The notes: a model not told the origin generated them from the letters alone. DNA of 33,419 nt from [Streptosporangium] indianense (GCF_021474405.1 NZ_JAKEIO010000084.1:1-33419), one strand, 5' to 3'. Positions 8,330-16,040 are shown, counted from the first letter of the stretch. Translations and numbers: made by a program.

Positions 8330-9160
8330 GTGAGCGAGAATCAGAACCTCCTCGCGGAGCAGCGGCGATCCCTGATCCTCGACGAGGTCCGCCGCCGGGG
8401 CGGTGTCCGGGTCAACGAGCTGACCCGCAAGCTCGGCGTGTCGGACATGACGGTCCGCCGCGACCTCGACGCGCTCGCGCGCCAGGGCGTGCTGGAGAAG
8501 GTGCACGGCGGCGCGGTCCCGGTCGTCGAGGCGAGTACGCACGAACCGGGTTTCGAGGCCAAGTCGGGTCTGGAGCCGACCGCCAAGGAGGACATCGCAC
8601 GCGCCGCGGCCAAGCTGGTCGCGCCGGGCGCGGCGATCGCCCTGTCGGGTGGTACGACGACGTTCGCTCTGGCGCACCAGCTGCAGGACGTGCCGGACCT
8701 CACCGTGGTCACCAACTCGGTGCGGGTGGCCGATGTCTTCCACGCGGCGCAGCGCACCTCGGGCCCGCGGCAGGGCGCGGCCACGGTGGTGCTGACGGGC
8801 GGGGTGCGTACGCCCTCCGACTCGCTGGTGGGGCCGGTCGCCGACCAGGCGATCGCGGCGCTCCACTTCGACCTGCTGTTCCTCGGGGTGCACGGCATAT
8901 CGGTCGAGGCCGGTCTGTCGACGCCGAACCTCGCGGAGGCGGAGACGAACCGGCGGCTCGTGCAGTCGGCGCGCCGGGTGGTCGTGGTCGCGGACCACAC
9001 CAAGTGGGGCAAGGTGGGCCTGAGTTCGTTCGCGGCGCTGGAGCGCGTGGACACACTCGTGACGGACGCCGGTCTGCCGGAGGAGGCGCGTGGCGTGGTC
9101 GCGGAGCATCTGCGGCGCCTGGTGGTGGCCGGGGAGCCCGAGGACGACGCGGACGCCTGA
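8330..9160 (+). CDS. DeoR-family transcriptional regulator
   Basis: A 276-residue repressor-type protein. The N-terminal winged helix-turn-helix covers about residues 8-62, with QRRSLILDEVRRRGGVRVNEL and the recognition-helix region VSDMTVRRDLDAL, then the wing KVHGGAV typical of DeoR proteins. The C-terminal sugar-phosphate-sensing domain contains the phosphate-binding loop LSGGTTTFALA (about 103-113) and the VVVVADHTKWG stretch near the end. DeoR proteins usually repress sugar or nucleoside catabolic genes and are released by a phosphorylated sugar. The GTG start follows AGGACCGGAG. No sugar-metabolism gene is adjacent: it diverges from the membrane hydrolase and converges on the Cds1-like gene (39 bases between stops), so its target is not evident. 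A second, different DeoR gene lies at 21095. Confidence 0.93.
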   Translation: MSENQNLLAEQRRSLILDEVRRRGGVRVNELTRKLGVSDMTVRRDLDALARQGVLEKVHGGAVPVVEASTHEPGFEAKSGLEPTAKEDIARAAAKLVAPGAAIALSGGTTTFALAHQLQDVPDLTVVTNSVRVADVFHAAQRTSGPRQGAATVVLTGGVRTPSDSLVGPVADQAIAALHFDLLFLGVHGISVEAGLSTPNLAEAETNRRLVQSARRVVVVADHTKWGKVGLSSFAALERVDTLVTDAGLPEEARGVVAEHLRRLVVAGEPEDDADA

Positions 9161-9199
9161 CCGCGCCGGAGCGGCGGTCGAGGGCCCGGGTGACCGTGC

Positions 9200-10324
9200 T
9201 CAGTCGGGCCAGACGCCCGTCTCCAGGAGCGAGTCGATGGCGGCCGTGTAGGGCTCGATGTCCAGTCCCTGGTCGGCCAGCCAGGCGTCGGAGTAGTACT
9301 TGTCGAGGTACCGGTCCCCCGGGTCGCACAGCAGCGTCACGACACTGCCCTGCCGGCCCTCGGACACCATCTCGGCGACGATCTTCAGCGCGCTCCACAG
9401 CCCCGTGCCGGTCGAGCCGCCCGCCTTGCGGCCGATGGCGCGCTCCAGGGCCCGGACGGCTGCGACACTCGCCGCGTCGGGCACCTTCATCATCCGGTCG
9501 ATCGCACCGGGCACGAAGCTGGGTTCCATACGGGGCCGGCCGATGCCCTCGATACGGGAGCCGCAGTCACAGGTGACGTCCGGATCGCCGGTGGTCCAGC
9601 CCTCGAAGAAGCACGAGTTCTCGGGGTCGGCCACGCAGACGCGGGTGTCGTACTGCATGTAGTGGACGTAGCGCGCGAGGGTCGCGGAGGTGCCGCCGGT
9701 GCCCGCCGTGGCGACGATCCACGCCGGCTCGGGGAACCGCTCCAGACGCAGCTGCCGGAAGATGGACTCGGCGATGTTGTTGTTCCCGCGCCAGTCCGTG
9801 GCCCGTTCGGCGTAGGTGAACTGGTCCATGTAGTGGCCGCCGGTCTCGGCCGCGAGGCGGGCGGACTCCTCGTACATCGTGCGGGGGTCGTCCACGAAAT
9901 GGCAGCGGCCGGAGTGGAACTCGATGAGGCGGATCTTCTCGGCGCTCGTCGTGCGCGGCATGACGGCGATGAAGGGCACGCCGATCAGCTTCGCGAAGTA
10001 CGCCTCGGAGACGGCCGTCGAGCCGCTGGAGGCCTCGATGACGGGCCGGTCCGGCCGGATCCAGCCGTTGCAGAGGCCGTAGAGGAAGAGGGAACGGGCG
10101 AGGCGGTGCTTGAGGCTGCCGGTGGGGTGGGTCGACTCGTCCTTCAGGTACAGGTCGATGCCCCACCGCTGGGGCAGGGGGAAGTGCAGCAGGTGGGTGT
10201 CGGCCGAGCGGTTGGCGTCGGCCTGGACTCTGCGGACGGCTTCTTTGAGCCACGTCCGATAGGCGGCGTCGCTGTGGTCGACGTCGAGGGTCACGCCGGT
10301 GCGGGTCTGCGGGGAAGTGCTCAC
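9200..10324 (-). CDS. cds1: PLP-dependent cysteine synthase-like enzyme, Cds1-type L-cysteine desulfhydrase
   Basis: A 374-residue fold-type II PLP enzyme. The Schiff-base lysine is Lys72 in HPTGSLKHRLA. The substrate-binding loop is ASSGSTAVSEAYF (about 88-100) and the glycine-rich phosphate cradle is TAGTGGTSAT (about 200-209). The C-terminal half has the Cys-rich insert TCDCGSRIEGIGRPRMEPSF, which separates this group from CysK/CysM. The closest known relative from memory is mycobacterial Cds1 (Rv3684), which degrades L-cysteine to hydrogen sulfide, pyruvate and ammonia. The GTG start has AGGAG 7 bases upstream (10332-10336). It is monocistronic, and its upstream region carries a good promoter and a separate inverted repeat. 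The desulfhydrase role is by family; cysteine synthase activity cannot be excluded. Confidence 0.88.
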   Translation of the reverse strand: MSTSPQTRTGVTLDVDHSDAAYRTWLKEAVRRVQADANRSADTHLLHFPLPQRWGIDLYLKDESTHPTGSLKHRLARSLFLYGLCNGWIRPDRPVIEASSGSTAVSEAYFAKLIGVPFIAVMPRTTSAEKIRLIEFHSGRCHFVDDPRTMYEESARLAAETGGHYMDQFTYAERATDWRGNNNIAESIFRQLRLERFPEPAWIVATAGTGGTSATLARYVHYMQYDTRVCVADPENSCFFEGWTTGDPDVTCDCGSRIEGIGRPRMEPSFVPGAIDRMMKVPDAASVAAVRALERAIGRKAGGSTGTGLWSALKIVAEMVSEGRQGSVVTLLCDPGDRYLDKYYSDAWLADQGLDIEPYTAAIDSLLETGVWPD

Positions 10325-10377
10325 GAGAGGCTCCTATCGCTGCGCGCCGACGACGCGTCGCGCGGCCGACACCTCCG

Positions 10378-10406
10378 ATCATAAGCACCTAACGCACAGC
10401 TTCCCA
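10378..10406 (-). promoter_or_regulatory. promoter of the Cds1-like gene
   Basis: On the minus strand TATGAT (10378-10383) matches the -10 consensus at five of six positions. The hexamer 17 bases upstream is TGGGAA (10401-10406), a weak -35. Transcription would start near 10371, giving a leader of about 47 bases that contains the AGGAG site. Confidence 0.5.
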
Positions 10407-10421
10407 CCTGCATAAACGCAT

Positions 10422-10438
10422 CTTTGAGCCCCTCAAAG
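10422..10438. promoter_or_regulatory. inverted repeat CTTTGAG-CCC-CTCAAAG, candidate operator
   Basis: A perfect 7-base inverted repeat with a 3-base spacer stands out as A/T-containing sequence in a GC-rich background. It lies about 51-67 bases upstream of the inferred transcription start of the Cds1-like gene, a distance more typical of an activator site than of a repressor site. The regulator is unknown. Confidence 0.45.
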
Positions 10439-10830
10439 CGCCCCCGGGAGCAGAGCCGGGGCAAGGGGGCGCGTGGTCCCGGGGGCGCATTCCCGGGCGT
10501 GCTGCGGGCGCCCCCCGGCGACGGGCTCGCGGACCCTGGTGCCGGGCGCCGAGCGGGGGCAGACTGCACGGCGGGACCAAAGCCCCGGACGGGTGCCCGC
10601 GAACCACGAGGAGAACGGCGGACAGCGACCGTCAGCAGGATCCGCCTTCCGGGCACGGGCATCACGCCCGGGACGGCGGACCGGCGGGCGGGCCGGAGTT
10701 CGGGCCGGGCGGCGCACCGCCCCGGTGCCGACCACATCTCCGGACGGGGCACACTGGATCGGGACACGAGCCCGTACCGGGCATCGCGCGAGCGGGCCGG
10801 TACACCGAAGCGCACAAGGGGGCGGGTGGC
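10439..10830. other. intergenic region without a supported gene
   Basis: Very GC-rich DNA between the Cds1-like promoter and the small gene at 10831. Open frames exist on both strands but are rich in Arg, Gly and Pro with no recognisable protein features. A short inverted repeat CCGGGC...GCCCGG occurs near 10650-10675. The promoter of the downstream gene presumably lies near CACACTGGAT at about 10749-10758, which I cannot confirm. Confidence 0.5.
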
Positions 10831-11154
10831 ATGGGAGAGCCGGAGTTCAGGGCCACGGGCGTGCGGATCGGGAAGCGGCTGCGTTCGCTCACCCGGGCCG
10901 GCCAGGTCCGGATCAGCGACGGCCGGCTCGAGCTGCTGACCAGCTACGGCAGTGAGATCGACAGCGCGCCGGTGCAGGCCGTGCGCGCCTCCAAGCCCTG
11001 GTTCGGCCCCGACGACCGGGCCACGGCGGATCTCAACGGCAAGCGGTACCTGCTCACCCTGGGCGATCACGATCCCGCCCCGGGAGAGCCGGGCCCGCCG
11101 GCCGCGCGGCGCTTCATCGAGGCCGTGCGCAGGGCAGCGGGGCGCGGCGACTGA
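10831..11154 (+). CDS. small conserved-looking protein, possibly PH-like fold; unknown function
   Basis: A 107-residue protein. Residues 10-80 alternate short beta-strand-like segments: FRATGVRIGKRLRSL, GQVRISDGRLELLTSYG, EIDSAPVQAVRASKPW and ATADLNGKRYLLTLGD. Residues 92-104 form an amphipathic helix, ARRFIEAVRRAAG. This pattern of seven or so strands capped by a C-terminal helix is reminiscent of bacterial PH-like domains, but that is inference from pattern only. There is no signal peptide or membrane segment. The ATG at 10831 follows AAGGGGGCGGG, a reasonable ribosome-binding site. Codon use is typical of the window. It is followed after 183 bases by the HATPase gene and may share its transcript. 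Confidence 0.75.
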   Translation: MGEPEFRATGVRIGKRLRSLTRAGQVRISDGRLELLTSYGSEIDSAPVQAVRASKPWFGPDDRATADLNGKRYLLTLGDHDPAPGEPGPPAARRFIEAVRRAAGRGD

Positions 11155-11337
11155 GATGTCCGCGAGTTGCGGTACCTCACCCCCTGCGCCACTCTGGTCT
11201 CACGTCACTCTGGGTTTACCGGCGATTACGCTGCGAACCAGCCCGCCGGCCACGACAGCAGGCGGCAGTGTCACGCAGACGCCCTGCTGGATCCGAATCC
11301 CGTGTTCTTCCGGACCTCACGTCGGGGAGTCGCAGCC

Positions 11338-11871
11338 GTGATCAGCTACCCAAGCAGGCACTGCACGGTGGAGCTCCAAGCCCTGCCGTCGCGGATCGGC
11401 CAGGTCCGCAGAATCGTATCTGCGCAATTGCGCTACTGGCATCTGGATGCCCTGATCGACCGGGCCTCGCTCGGCGTGACGGAGCTGTTGTCCAACGTCC
11501 ACCGGCATGCCCAGCCCGACAAGACGTGCACGGTCGAGATAGAGCTGCTGCTCGACCGGCTCACGGTCTCGGTGCGCGACGGCGACCCGCGGATGCCCGT
11601 GGTCGACGACGCCGAGCCGCTGGCGACCTGCGGGCGCGGGCTCGCGATGGTCGCCGCCATGAGCGAGAGCTGGGGTGTTCGGCCGGACGGCGAGTCCGGC
11701 AAGGTGGTGTGGTTCACCCTGCCGACGTCCGCCCCCGTGGTGACGGCACCGTCCCTTCGGTCGCGGCGCACGGTGCAGGAGAAACCCGCGCGCAGGTTCG
11801 CCGAGGCCGGGGCGTCCGCCGAGGCGCTCCGGACCGATCATGCTCCCGCCCGGTCCGCCGTTGCCGGCTGA
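11338..11871 (+). CDS. HATPase-domain protein (RsbW/SpoIIAB-like anti-sigma regulatory kinase)
   Basis: A 177-residue protein with a stand-alone HATPase_c_2 domain. The N-box is TELLSNVHRHA (residues 49-59), the G1 box is VRDGDPRMP (79-87) and the G2 box is CGRGLAMVAAM (98-108), followed by GKVVWFTL. Streptomyces encodes dozens of such short ATP-binding proteins; the studied ones are serine kinases or anti-sigma factors that act on anti-anti-sigma partners or sigma factors. No partner (STAS protein, sigma factor, PP2C phosphatase) is encoded next to it. GTG 11338 is chosen because GGGGAGT lies 7 bases upstream. The upstream in-frame extension to 11167 does not look coding. The last ~45 residues (after 130) are Arg/Ala-rich and probably disordered. 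Confidence 0.88.
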   Translation: MISYPSRHCTVELQALPSRIGQVRRIVSAQLRYWHLDALIDRASLGVTELLSNVHRHAQPDKTCTVEIELLLDRLTVSVRDGDPRMPVVDDAEPLATCGRGLAMVAAMSESWGVRPDGESGKVVWFTLPTSAPVVTAPSLRSRRTVQEKPARRFAEAGASAEALRTDHAPARSAVAG

Positions 11872-11904
11872 CCGGGCGGTGACCACCGTCCCCTCGGGGG
11901 TCTC

Positions 11905-11932
11905 GGGAGCGCACGCCTTCCGGTGTGCTCCC
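11905..11932 (+). terminator. hairpin, probable terminator of the HATPase gene
   Basis: The arms GGGAGCGCAC (11905-11914) and GTGTGCTCCC (11923-11932) form a 10-base stem with one G-U pair and an 8-base loop. It begins 34 bases after the stop at 11871 and lies in the gap before the convergent SHOCT gene. No U-tract follows, which is common for Streptomyces terminators. Confidence 0.55.
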
Positions 11933-12034
11933 GGGGTGTACACGGCTGTCACTCCGGCGGGACGGTGCACGGCACTTTCGCGCGCGCCGCACGCCGGGCC
12001 GGTCGCGGGGTCGCGCGGGGCCGGCCGCGCATGA

Positions 12035-12319
12035 TCACGCCGTACCTCCCTTGTGGCCGAACTCCTCGTTCAGCACGGACAGTCGGCGCCAGTACTCGTC
12101 CTCGTCGATCTCGCCGGAGGCGAATCGACGGCCGAGGACGGCGAGGGGCGAGTCGCCCTCGACCGTGGGCCGCTCCCACGGGCCGCCACGCCGTCCGCGC
12201 CACAGCGTGCGGCGCAGCAGCGCGATGCCGCCGCCGATCACCAGCACCCAGATCAGCGGGAAGAACAGGATCCACGGGCCGGGCCCGCCGCCGTCGCCGA
12301 AGTCCGCCAGGGTCTGCAT
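12035..12319 (-). CDS. small membrane protein with C-terminal SHOCT domain
   Basis: A 94-residue protein starting MQTLADFGDGGGPGPWILFF. One membrane segment spans about residues 15-36 (PWILFFPLIWVLVIGGGIALL). A basic, Trp-containing linker (RRTLWRGRRGGPW) follows. The C-terminal SHOCT motif PLAVLGRRFASGEIDEDEYWRRLSVL, split here across residues ~58-84, is a short helical oligomerisation module. These proteins are common in Streptomyces and of unknown role. The ATG at 12319 has GAGGAG 9 bases upstream. An alternative GTG at 12340 with AGGA 6 bases upstream would add seven residues. The gene is divergent from the TetR gene, with about 180 bases between them. Confidence 0.88.
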   Translation of the reverse strand: MQTLADFGDGGGPGPWILFFPLIWVLVIGGGIALLRRTLWRGRRGGPWERPTVEGDSPLAVLGRRFASGEIDEDEYWRRLSVLNEEFGHKGGTA

Positions 12320-12468
12320 GTCGTCCAACTCCTCGGTCACGTCATGTCCTGTGTCGTTTTCGAGCGTCGCGCCGCGAGAGCCGCAGGTCGTCCTACGCCC
12401 GGCGGCAGTCGGTCTACCGCGCGGGGAGTAGGCATCCGGTGCGCGGATGTCCCGTGGGGCCTCGACTT

Positions 12469-12490
12469 CTGTAACTACTGGTATGTACAG
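12469..12490. promoter_or_regulatory. 22-base palindrome, probable TetR operator
   Basis: A symmetrical site with outer half-sites CTGTA (12469-12473) and TACAG (12486-12490) and inner half-sites TAC (12476-12478) and GTA (12481-12483), separated by 2-base gaps. All 16 positions of these half-sites are symmetric. It ends 7 bases before the TetR start codon. It overlaps TATGTA (12482-12487), a possible extended -10 preceded by TGG, so a bound dimer would block transcription of the TetR gene itself. Autorepression is inferred. Confidence 0.7.
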
Positions 12491-12497
12491 TGACGGC

Positions 12498-13061
12498 ATG
12501 AGCACCCCGGAACGGCTGATCGAGTCCACCCGCGAGCTGCTGTGGGAGCGCGGCTACGTGGGCACCAGCCCCAAGGCGATCCTGGAGCGCGCGGACGCCG
12601 GACAGGGCAGCATGTACCACCACTTCAAGGGCAAGCCCGATCTCGCCCTGGCCGCGATCCGGCGGACCGCCGAGGAGATGCGGGCCACCGCGGCGGCGGT
12701 ACTCGACGGGCCGGGCACGCCGTACGAGCGGATCGAGGCGTATCTGCGGCGCGAGCGGGACGTGCTGCGGGGCTGCCCGGTCGGCCGGCTGACGATGGAC
12801 CCCGACGTGATCGCGAGCGCCGAGCTGCGCGCGCCGGTCGACGAGACCCTCGACTGGCTGCGCGGACGGATCGCCGGGATCGTCGAAGAGGGCATTGCGC
12901 AGGGCCAGTTCGCGGCCGGCCTCGACGCCGGGGAGATCGCGGCGGCGGTCGTCGCGACCGTCCAGGGCGGCTACGTCCTCGCCCGCGCCTCCGGCTCGCC
13001 CACCGCGTTCGACGCCGGGGTACGGGGCCTGCTCTCCCTGCTGGCACCACGGACCCCGTGA
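12498..13061 (+). CDS. TetR/AcrR-family transcriptional regulator
   Basis: A 187-residue regulator. The N-terminal helix-turn-helix covers about residues 5-50: ERLIESTRELLWERGYVGTS, then AILERADAGQGSMYHHFKGKPDL, where GSMYHHFKGK is the recognition helix and the signature of this family. The ligand-binding domain contains CPVGRLTMD (about 94-102) and the C-terminal helix region AAAVVATVQGGYVLARA, like the TetR_C domains of the YcdC/QacR-type single-gene regulators. The start at 12498 is just after the palindrome, and the transcript may be nearly leaderless; an in-frame ATG at 12483 would add five residues. The DUF4865 gene begins 10 bases after the stop, so the two and probably the following hydrolase form one operon. 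Confidence 0.92.
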   Translation: MSTPERLIESTRELLWERGYVGTSPKAILERADAGQGSMYHHFKGKPDLALAAIRRTAEEMRATAAAVLDGPGTPYERIEAYLRRERDVLRGCPVGRLTMDPDVIASAELRAPVDETLDWLRGRIAGIVEEGIAQGQFAAGLDAGEIAAAVVATVQGGYVLARASGSPTAFDAGVRGLLSLLAPRTP

Positions 13062-13071
13062 GGAGACTTCC

Positions 13072-13650
13072 ATGCACGCCATGCAGTACGAACTCACCCT
13101 GCCCGCCGACTACGACATGGACATCATCCGTGACCGCGTCGCCGGGCGGGGGCATCTGCTCGACGACTGGGAGGGCCTCGGCCTCAAGGCCTATCTGATA
13201 CGCGAGCGCGGTCTGCGCGGCTCGCCGGTCAACCAGTACGCGCCCTTCTACCTCTGGAACACCGTCCACGGCATGAACGCCTTCCTGTGGGGCGGCGGTT
13301 TCCAGGGAGTCGGTGACGACTTCGGGCGGCCGTCGGTACGCCAGTGGACGGGGCTCGCGTACGAGGAAGGGAGCGGCTCCCGCCCGCGGTTCGCCGTGCG
13401 GCGGCGTCAACCGGTGCCCGAGGACCGGATGTTGGCCGACGCCGTGGCGGACGCGGTGGGCGAGGCCGGGCGGCTGGCGGCGGCCGACGGAGCGCTCTTC
13501 GCCGCCGCGGCCGTCGACACCAGCCGCTGGGAGTCGGTGCACTTCTCCCTCTGGGAGCACGACACGCCCAAGGCGGACGGCGATCTCTTCCAGGTGCTGC
13601 ACCTGTCCGCGCCGGGCCGGCACCGGCTGCTCCGGGGACGGCAGTGGTGA
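13072..13650 (+). CDS. DUF4865-family protein
   Basis: A 192-residue protein with the DUF4865 hallmarks: MQYELTLPADYDMDIIRDRV at the start, LDDWEGLGLKAYLIRERG (about 31-48), NQYAPFYLWN (56-65) and MNAFLWGGGFQGV (70-82). It ends with a WESVHFSLWEHD segment. The fold suggests a small alpha/beta ferredoxin-like (dimeric barrel) protein, but no catalytic function is established for the family to my knowledge. GAGGAG precedes the ATG by about 8 bases. It sits 10 bases after the TetR gene, and its stop overlaps the start of the hydrolase (GTGA), so it is translationally coupled on both sides. That context implies a role in the response to whatever ligand the TetR protein senses. Confidence 0.87.
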   Translation: MHAMQYELTLPADYDMDIIRDRVAGRGHLLDDWEGLGLKAYLIRERGLRGSPVNQYAPFYLWNTVHGMNAFLWGGGFQGVGDDFGRPSVRQWTGLAYEEGSGSRPRFAVRRRQPVPEDRMLADAVADAVGEAGRLAAADGALFAAAAVDTSRWESVHFSLWEHDTPKADGDLFQVLHLSAPGRHRLLRGRQW

Positions 13651-14554
13651 GCGCGGTCCGCACGGTGCTGGGGGACGTGGCCCCCTCGGACCTGGGGGTG
13701 TGCGACGCCCACGACCACCTGTTCTTCGGCAGTCCCCGGCTGCCCGGACAGGAGTTGCGCAGCGTGGCGGCGGCACGGGCCGAACTGGTCGCGTTCCGGG
13801 AGCAGGGCGGAGGGACCGTCGTGCAGTGGACGCCGTACGGCCTCGGGCGGCGGGCCGCCGATCTGCCGCCGCTGTCCCGGGAGACCGGCGTGCACGTGGT
13901 CGCGGCGACCGGTCTGCACCAGGCCGTGCACTACGACGAGGACACGCTCGCCGGGCTGCGGGGCCGGCTCGCCGAGGTCTTCGTCTCCGAACTCACCGAG
14001 GGCATCGGGACGTCGGGGGGCGGGCGGGACTCGTCAAGGTCGCGGGCGGCTTCCACGCACTGGACGCGCACGCCCGCTGGACCATGACGGCGGCGGCCGA
14101 GGCGCATCACGCCACGGGTGCGACGATCACCGTGCACCTGGAGATGGGCACCGGCGCGCTGGACGTACTGGACCTGCTGTGCGGCAAGTCGGGGGTGCCG
14201 CCGCACCGGGTGGTGCTCGGGCACCTCAACCGCTCCCCCGACCTCGTGGTGCACCGGCAGGCGGCGGAGTACGGCTGCTATCTCGCGTTCGACGGGCCCT
14301 CCCTCGCCCATCACGCCACGGACTGGCGGATGCCGGAGGCCGTACGGGCCCTCGCCGACGCCGGGTTCGGCGACCGCGTGCTGCTGGGCGCGGACACCAC
14401 CACGGCCGCCGCCCGCTCGGTGGACGGCGGCCCCGGGATGCCCTGTCTGCTGCGCCGGGTGCGGCCCCGGCTCGCGCACGCCGTGGGTGAGGAGCTGGTC
14501 GAGCGCATCCTCACGGAGAACCCGGGCCGGGCGTTCGGGACCGAGTGGCGCTGA
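13647..14554 (+). pseudogene. phosphotriesterase-like amidohydrolase broken by a one-base frameshift
   Basis: The first part (GTG 13647 onward) reads VLGDVAPSDLGVCDAHDHLFFG with the H-x-H metal motif, and continues to FVSELTEGIGTSGG at about 14020. The second part is in another frame from about 14020: RAGLVKVAGGFHALDAH, with the bridging Lys candidate in LVKVAGG, then VHLEMG, LGHLNRSPD and the Asp in LLGADTTTAA. Together these supply the complete metal-ligand set of the phosphotriesterase family (His-x-His, Lys, His, His, Asp). The break falls at the G run 14015-14020; one extra base there would restore a single frame of about 303 residues. The start overlaps the DUF4865 stop. Unrepaired, the first frame runs on to a stop at 14087. 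Either a recent mutation or a sequencing error in the G run is possible. Confidence 0.82.
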
Positions 14555-14572
14555 CCGGCCCGGCCGACGGGC

Positions 14573-14995
14573 TCAGCCGCCGGCCTGGTCGCTGTCCTTC
14601 AACGAGCCCCAGCCGTGCCAGCGGTCGACCTCGATCCAGGCGCTGACCCGACGGCGGTCGCGGTCCGGGTAGGGCTTGCCGATGTAGCGCCGGGCGAGGA
14701 GGTCGATGTCGGCCAGGTCCTCGTCGTCGTACATCTCGGTGACGCGGCCGACGAGGGTGACGTGGGTGTACCAGTTGTCGGCGTCGAGGACGGTGAGGGT
14801 GACGCGCGGGTCGCGGCGCAGGTGCTTCAGCCGTACCCGGCCCTCGTCGAGGTTGACCAGGACACGGCCGTCCTGCCACGCGTACCAGGTGGCGGCGGAG
14901 ACGGGTGCGCCGTCGGAGCGCAGCGTGGCCATGACGCACGGGTTGGGGCGGCCGAGCAGGGCCTCGGCCTCGGGCGGCAGCGGCGGCTTCGACAT
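14573..14995 (-). CDS. PPOX-class flavin/F420-dependent oxidoreductase
   Basis: A 140-residue single-domain split-barrel protein. CVMATLRSDGAPVSAATWYAWQDGRVLVN (begins near residue 20) is the typical start of the barrel, followed by LKHLRRDPRVTLTVLD, VTLVGRVTEMYDD and a C-terminal WIEVDRWHGWG. These small actinobacterial proteins bind F420 or FMN and reduce varied substrates; the exact cofactor is not decidable here. The ATG at 14995 has AGGAGG 7 bases upstream. It lies 12 bases downstream of the beta-hydroxyacid dehydrogenase gene on the same strand, so the two redox enzymes probably form one operon. Its stop lies 18 bases from that of the frameshifted hydrolase. Confidence 0.9.
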   Translation of the reverse strand: MSKPPLPPEAEALLGRPNPCVMATLRSDGAPVSAATWYAWQDGRVLVNLDEGRVRLKHLRRDPRVTLTVLDADNWYTHVTLVGRVTEMYDDEDLADIDLLARRYIGKPYPDRDRRRVSAWIEVDRWHGWGSLKDSDQAGG

Positions 14996-15007
14996 GAGGG
15001 GAACCTC

Positions 15008-15898
15008 CTAGGAGTCGGACTTCTCGTCGAAGCTGGCGAAGTAGGCCGCGACCATGTCCTCGTCGGCGTGGCCCCCGGCGGCGGCTCGCTCCATGCGGGC
15101 GGCGGCCGCTTCGGCGACGTCCAGGCGGACACCGTGGTCCAGGCCGGCCCGGACGATGAGCCGGGCGTCCTTGGCGGCGGTGCCCACCGCGAACTGGGGC
15201 GGTGTGAGCCTGTCCTCGAGGACGAGGTCGGACTTGGCGCGCAGATAGCCCATGTCGAGCGGGCCACCGGCGACGAGGTCGAAGAAGCCCTGAGGGTCGA
15301 CGCCGAGGGCCTTGGACAGGGCGAGGGCCTCGCCGGCGGCCGCGGTGACGGCCAGGACCCAGCTGTTGGCCACCAGCTTGAGCCGGGTGGCACCGCCCAG
15401 CGCCCCGTCCTCGCCGTTCCACACGGTCCGGGCGCCGACGGCGTCGAAGACCGGCGTCACCCTGTCCCGGCCCTCGGTGGGGCCGGCCGCGAGCACGGTC
15501 AGCTTTCCGGCCTCGGCGGGCTCGCGGGTGCCGAGGACGGGGGCGTCGTAGAAGACCAGGCCGTGTTCGCCCGCAAAGGCGGCCAGTTCGGCGACGCCCT
15601 CGATGCCCGCAGTGGTCGACTGCACCCAGGCGGTGCCGGGCCGCAGGGCGGGGGCGGCCTCGCGCATGGTGTCCAGGGTGGCGGGGCCGTCGTGGAGCAT
15701 GGTCAGGACGACGTCCGCGTCCTGCACCGCCTGCGCCGGGCTGTCGGCGATCCGTACCCCGTCGGCGGTCAGCGGCTCGGCCTTGGCCCGGGTGCGGTTC
15801 CAGGCACGGACGGTGTGTCCGGCCCGGGCGAGGTTGCGGGCCATGGCGGCGCCCATGATGCCGGTGCCCAGGACGCTCACGGTGAGCTTGCCGGTCAT
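15008..15898 (-). CDS. NAD(P)-dependent beta-hydroxyacid dehydrogenase family oxidoreductase
   Basis: A 296-residue protein of the 6-phosphogluconate/3-hydroxyisobutyrate dehydrogenase superfamily. The Rossmann motif VLGTGIMGAAMARNL (residues 9-23) is followed by WNRTRAKAEPL, whose Arg at the end of strand 2 suggests NADP preference. The substrate motif is WVQSTTAGIEG (92-102), and the catalytic Lys is Lys175 in TRLKLVANSW with Asn179. Such enzymes oxidise beta-hydroxyacids or reduce small aldehydes and succinic semialdehyde; the substrate here is unknown. The start ATG 15898 has GAAGGTGAGG just upstream. It is the first gene of a probable two-gene operon with the PPOX protein. A 142-base gap separates it from the ROK gene upstream on the same strand. 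Confidence 0.9.
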   Translation of the reverse strand: MTGKLTVSVLGTGIMGAAMARNLARAGHTVRAWNRTRAKAEPLTADGVRIADSPAQAVQDADVVLTMLHDGPATLDTMREAAPALRPGTAWVQSTTAGIEGVAELAAFAGEHGLVFYDAPVLGTREPAEAGKLTVLAAGPTEGRDRVTPVFDAVGARTVWNGEDGALGGATRLKLVANSWVLAVTAAAGEALALSKALGVDPQGFFDLVAGGPLDMGYLRAKSDLVLEDRLTPPQFAVGTAAKDARLIVRAGLDHGVRLDVAEAAAARMERAAAGGHADEDMVAAYFASFDEKSDS

Positions 15899-16040
15899 TG
15901 CCTCACCTTCCTCGGTGGTGCGGTGCGGGCGGACTGCCCCGGACCAGCCTGCCCGCTCAGCGGGTCGCCTTCCCGCGCGCGACGCGGACAAGCCTGATAC
16001 CCGTGGGGTCACTCTGGCGGCCCTCTGTGCCGAGGACCTC

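Noticed and set aside
8039..9109. The open extension of the membrane hydrolase frame upstream of 8038
   Set aside because: The segment is antisense to the DeoR gene and lacks protein-like features; the GTG at 8038 has a good ribosome-binding site.
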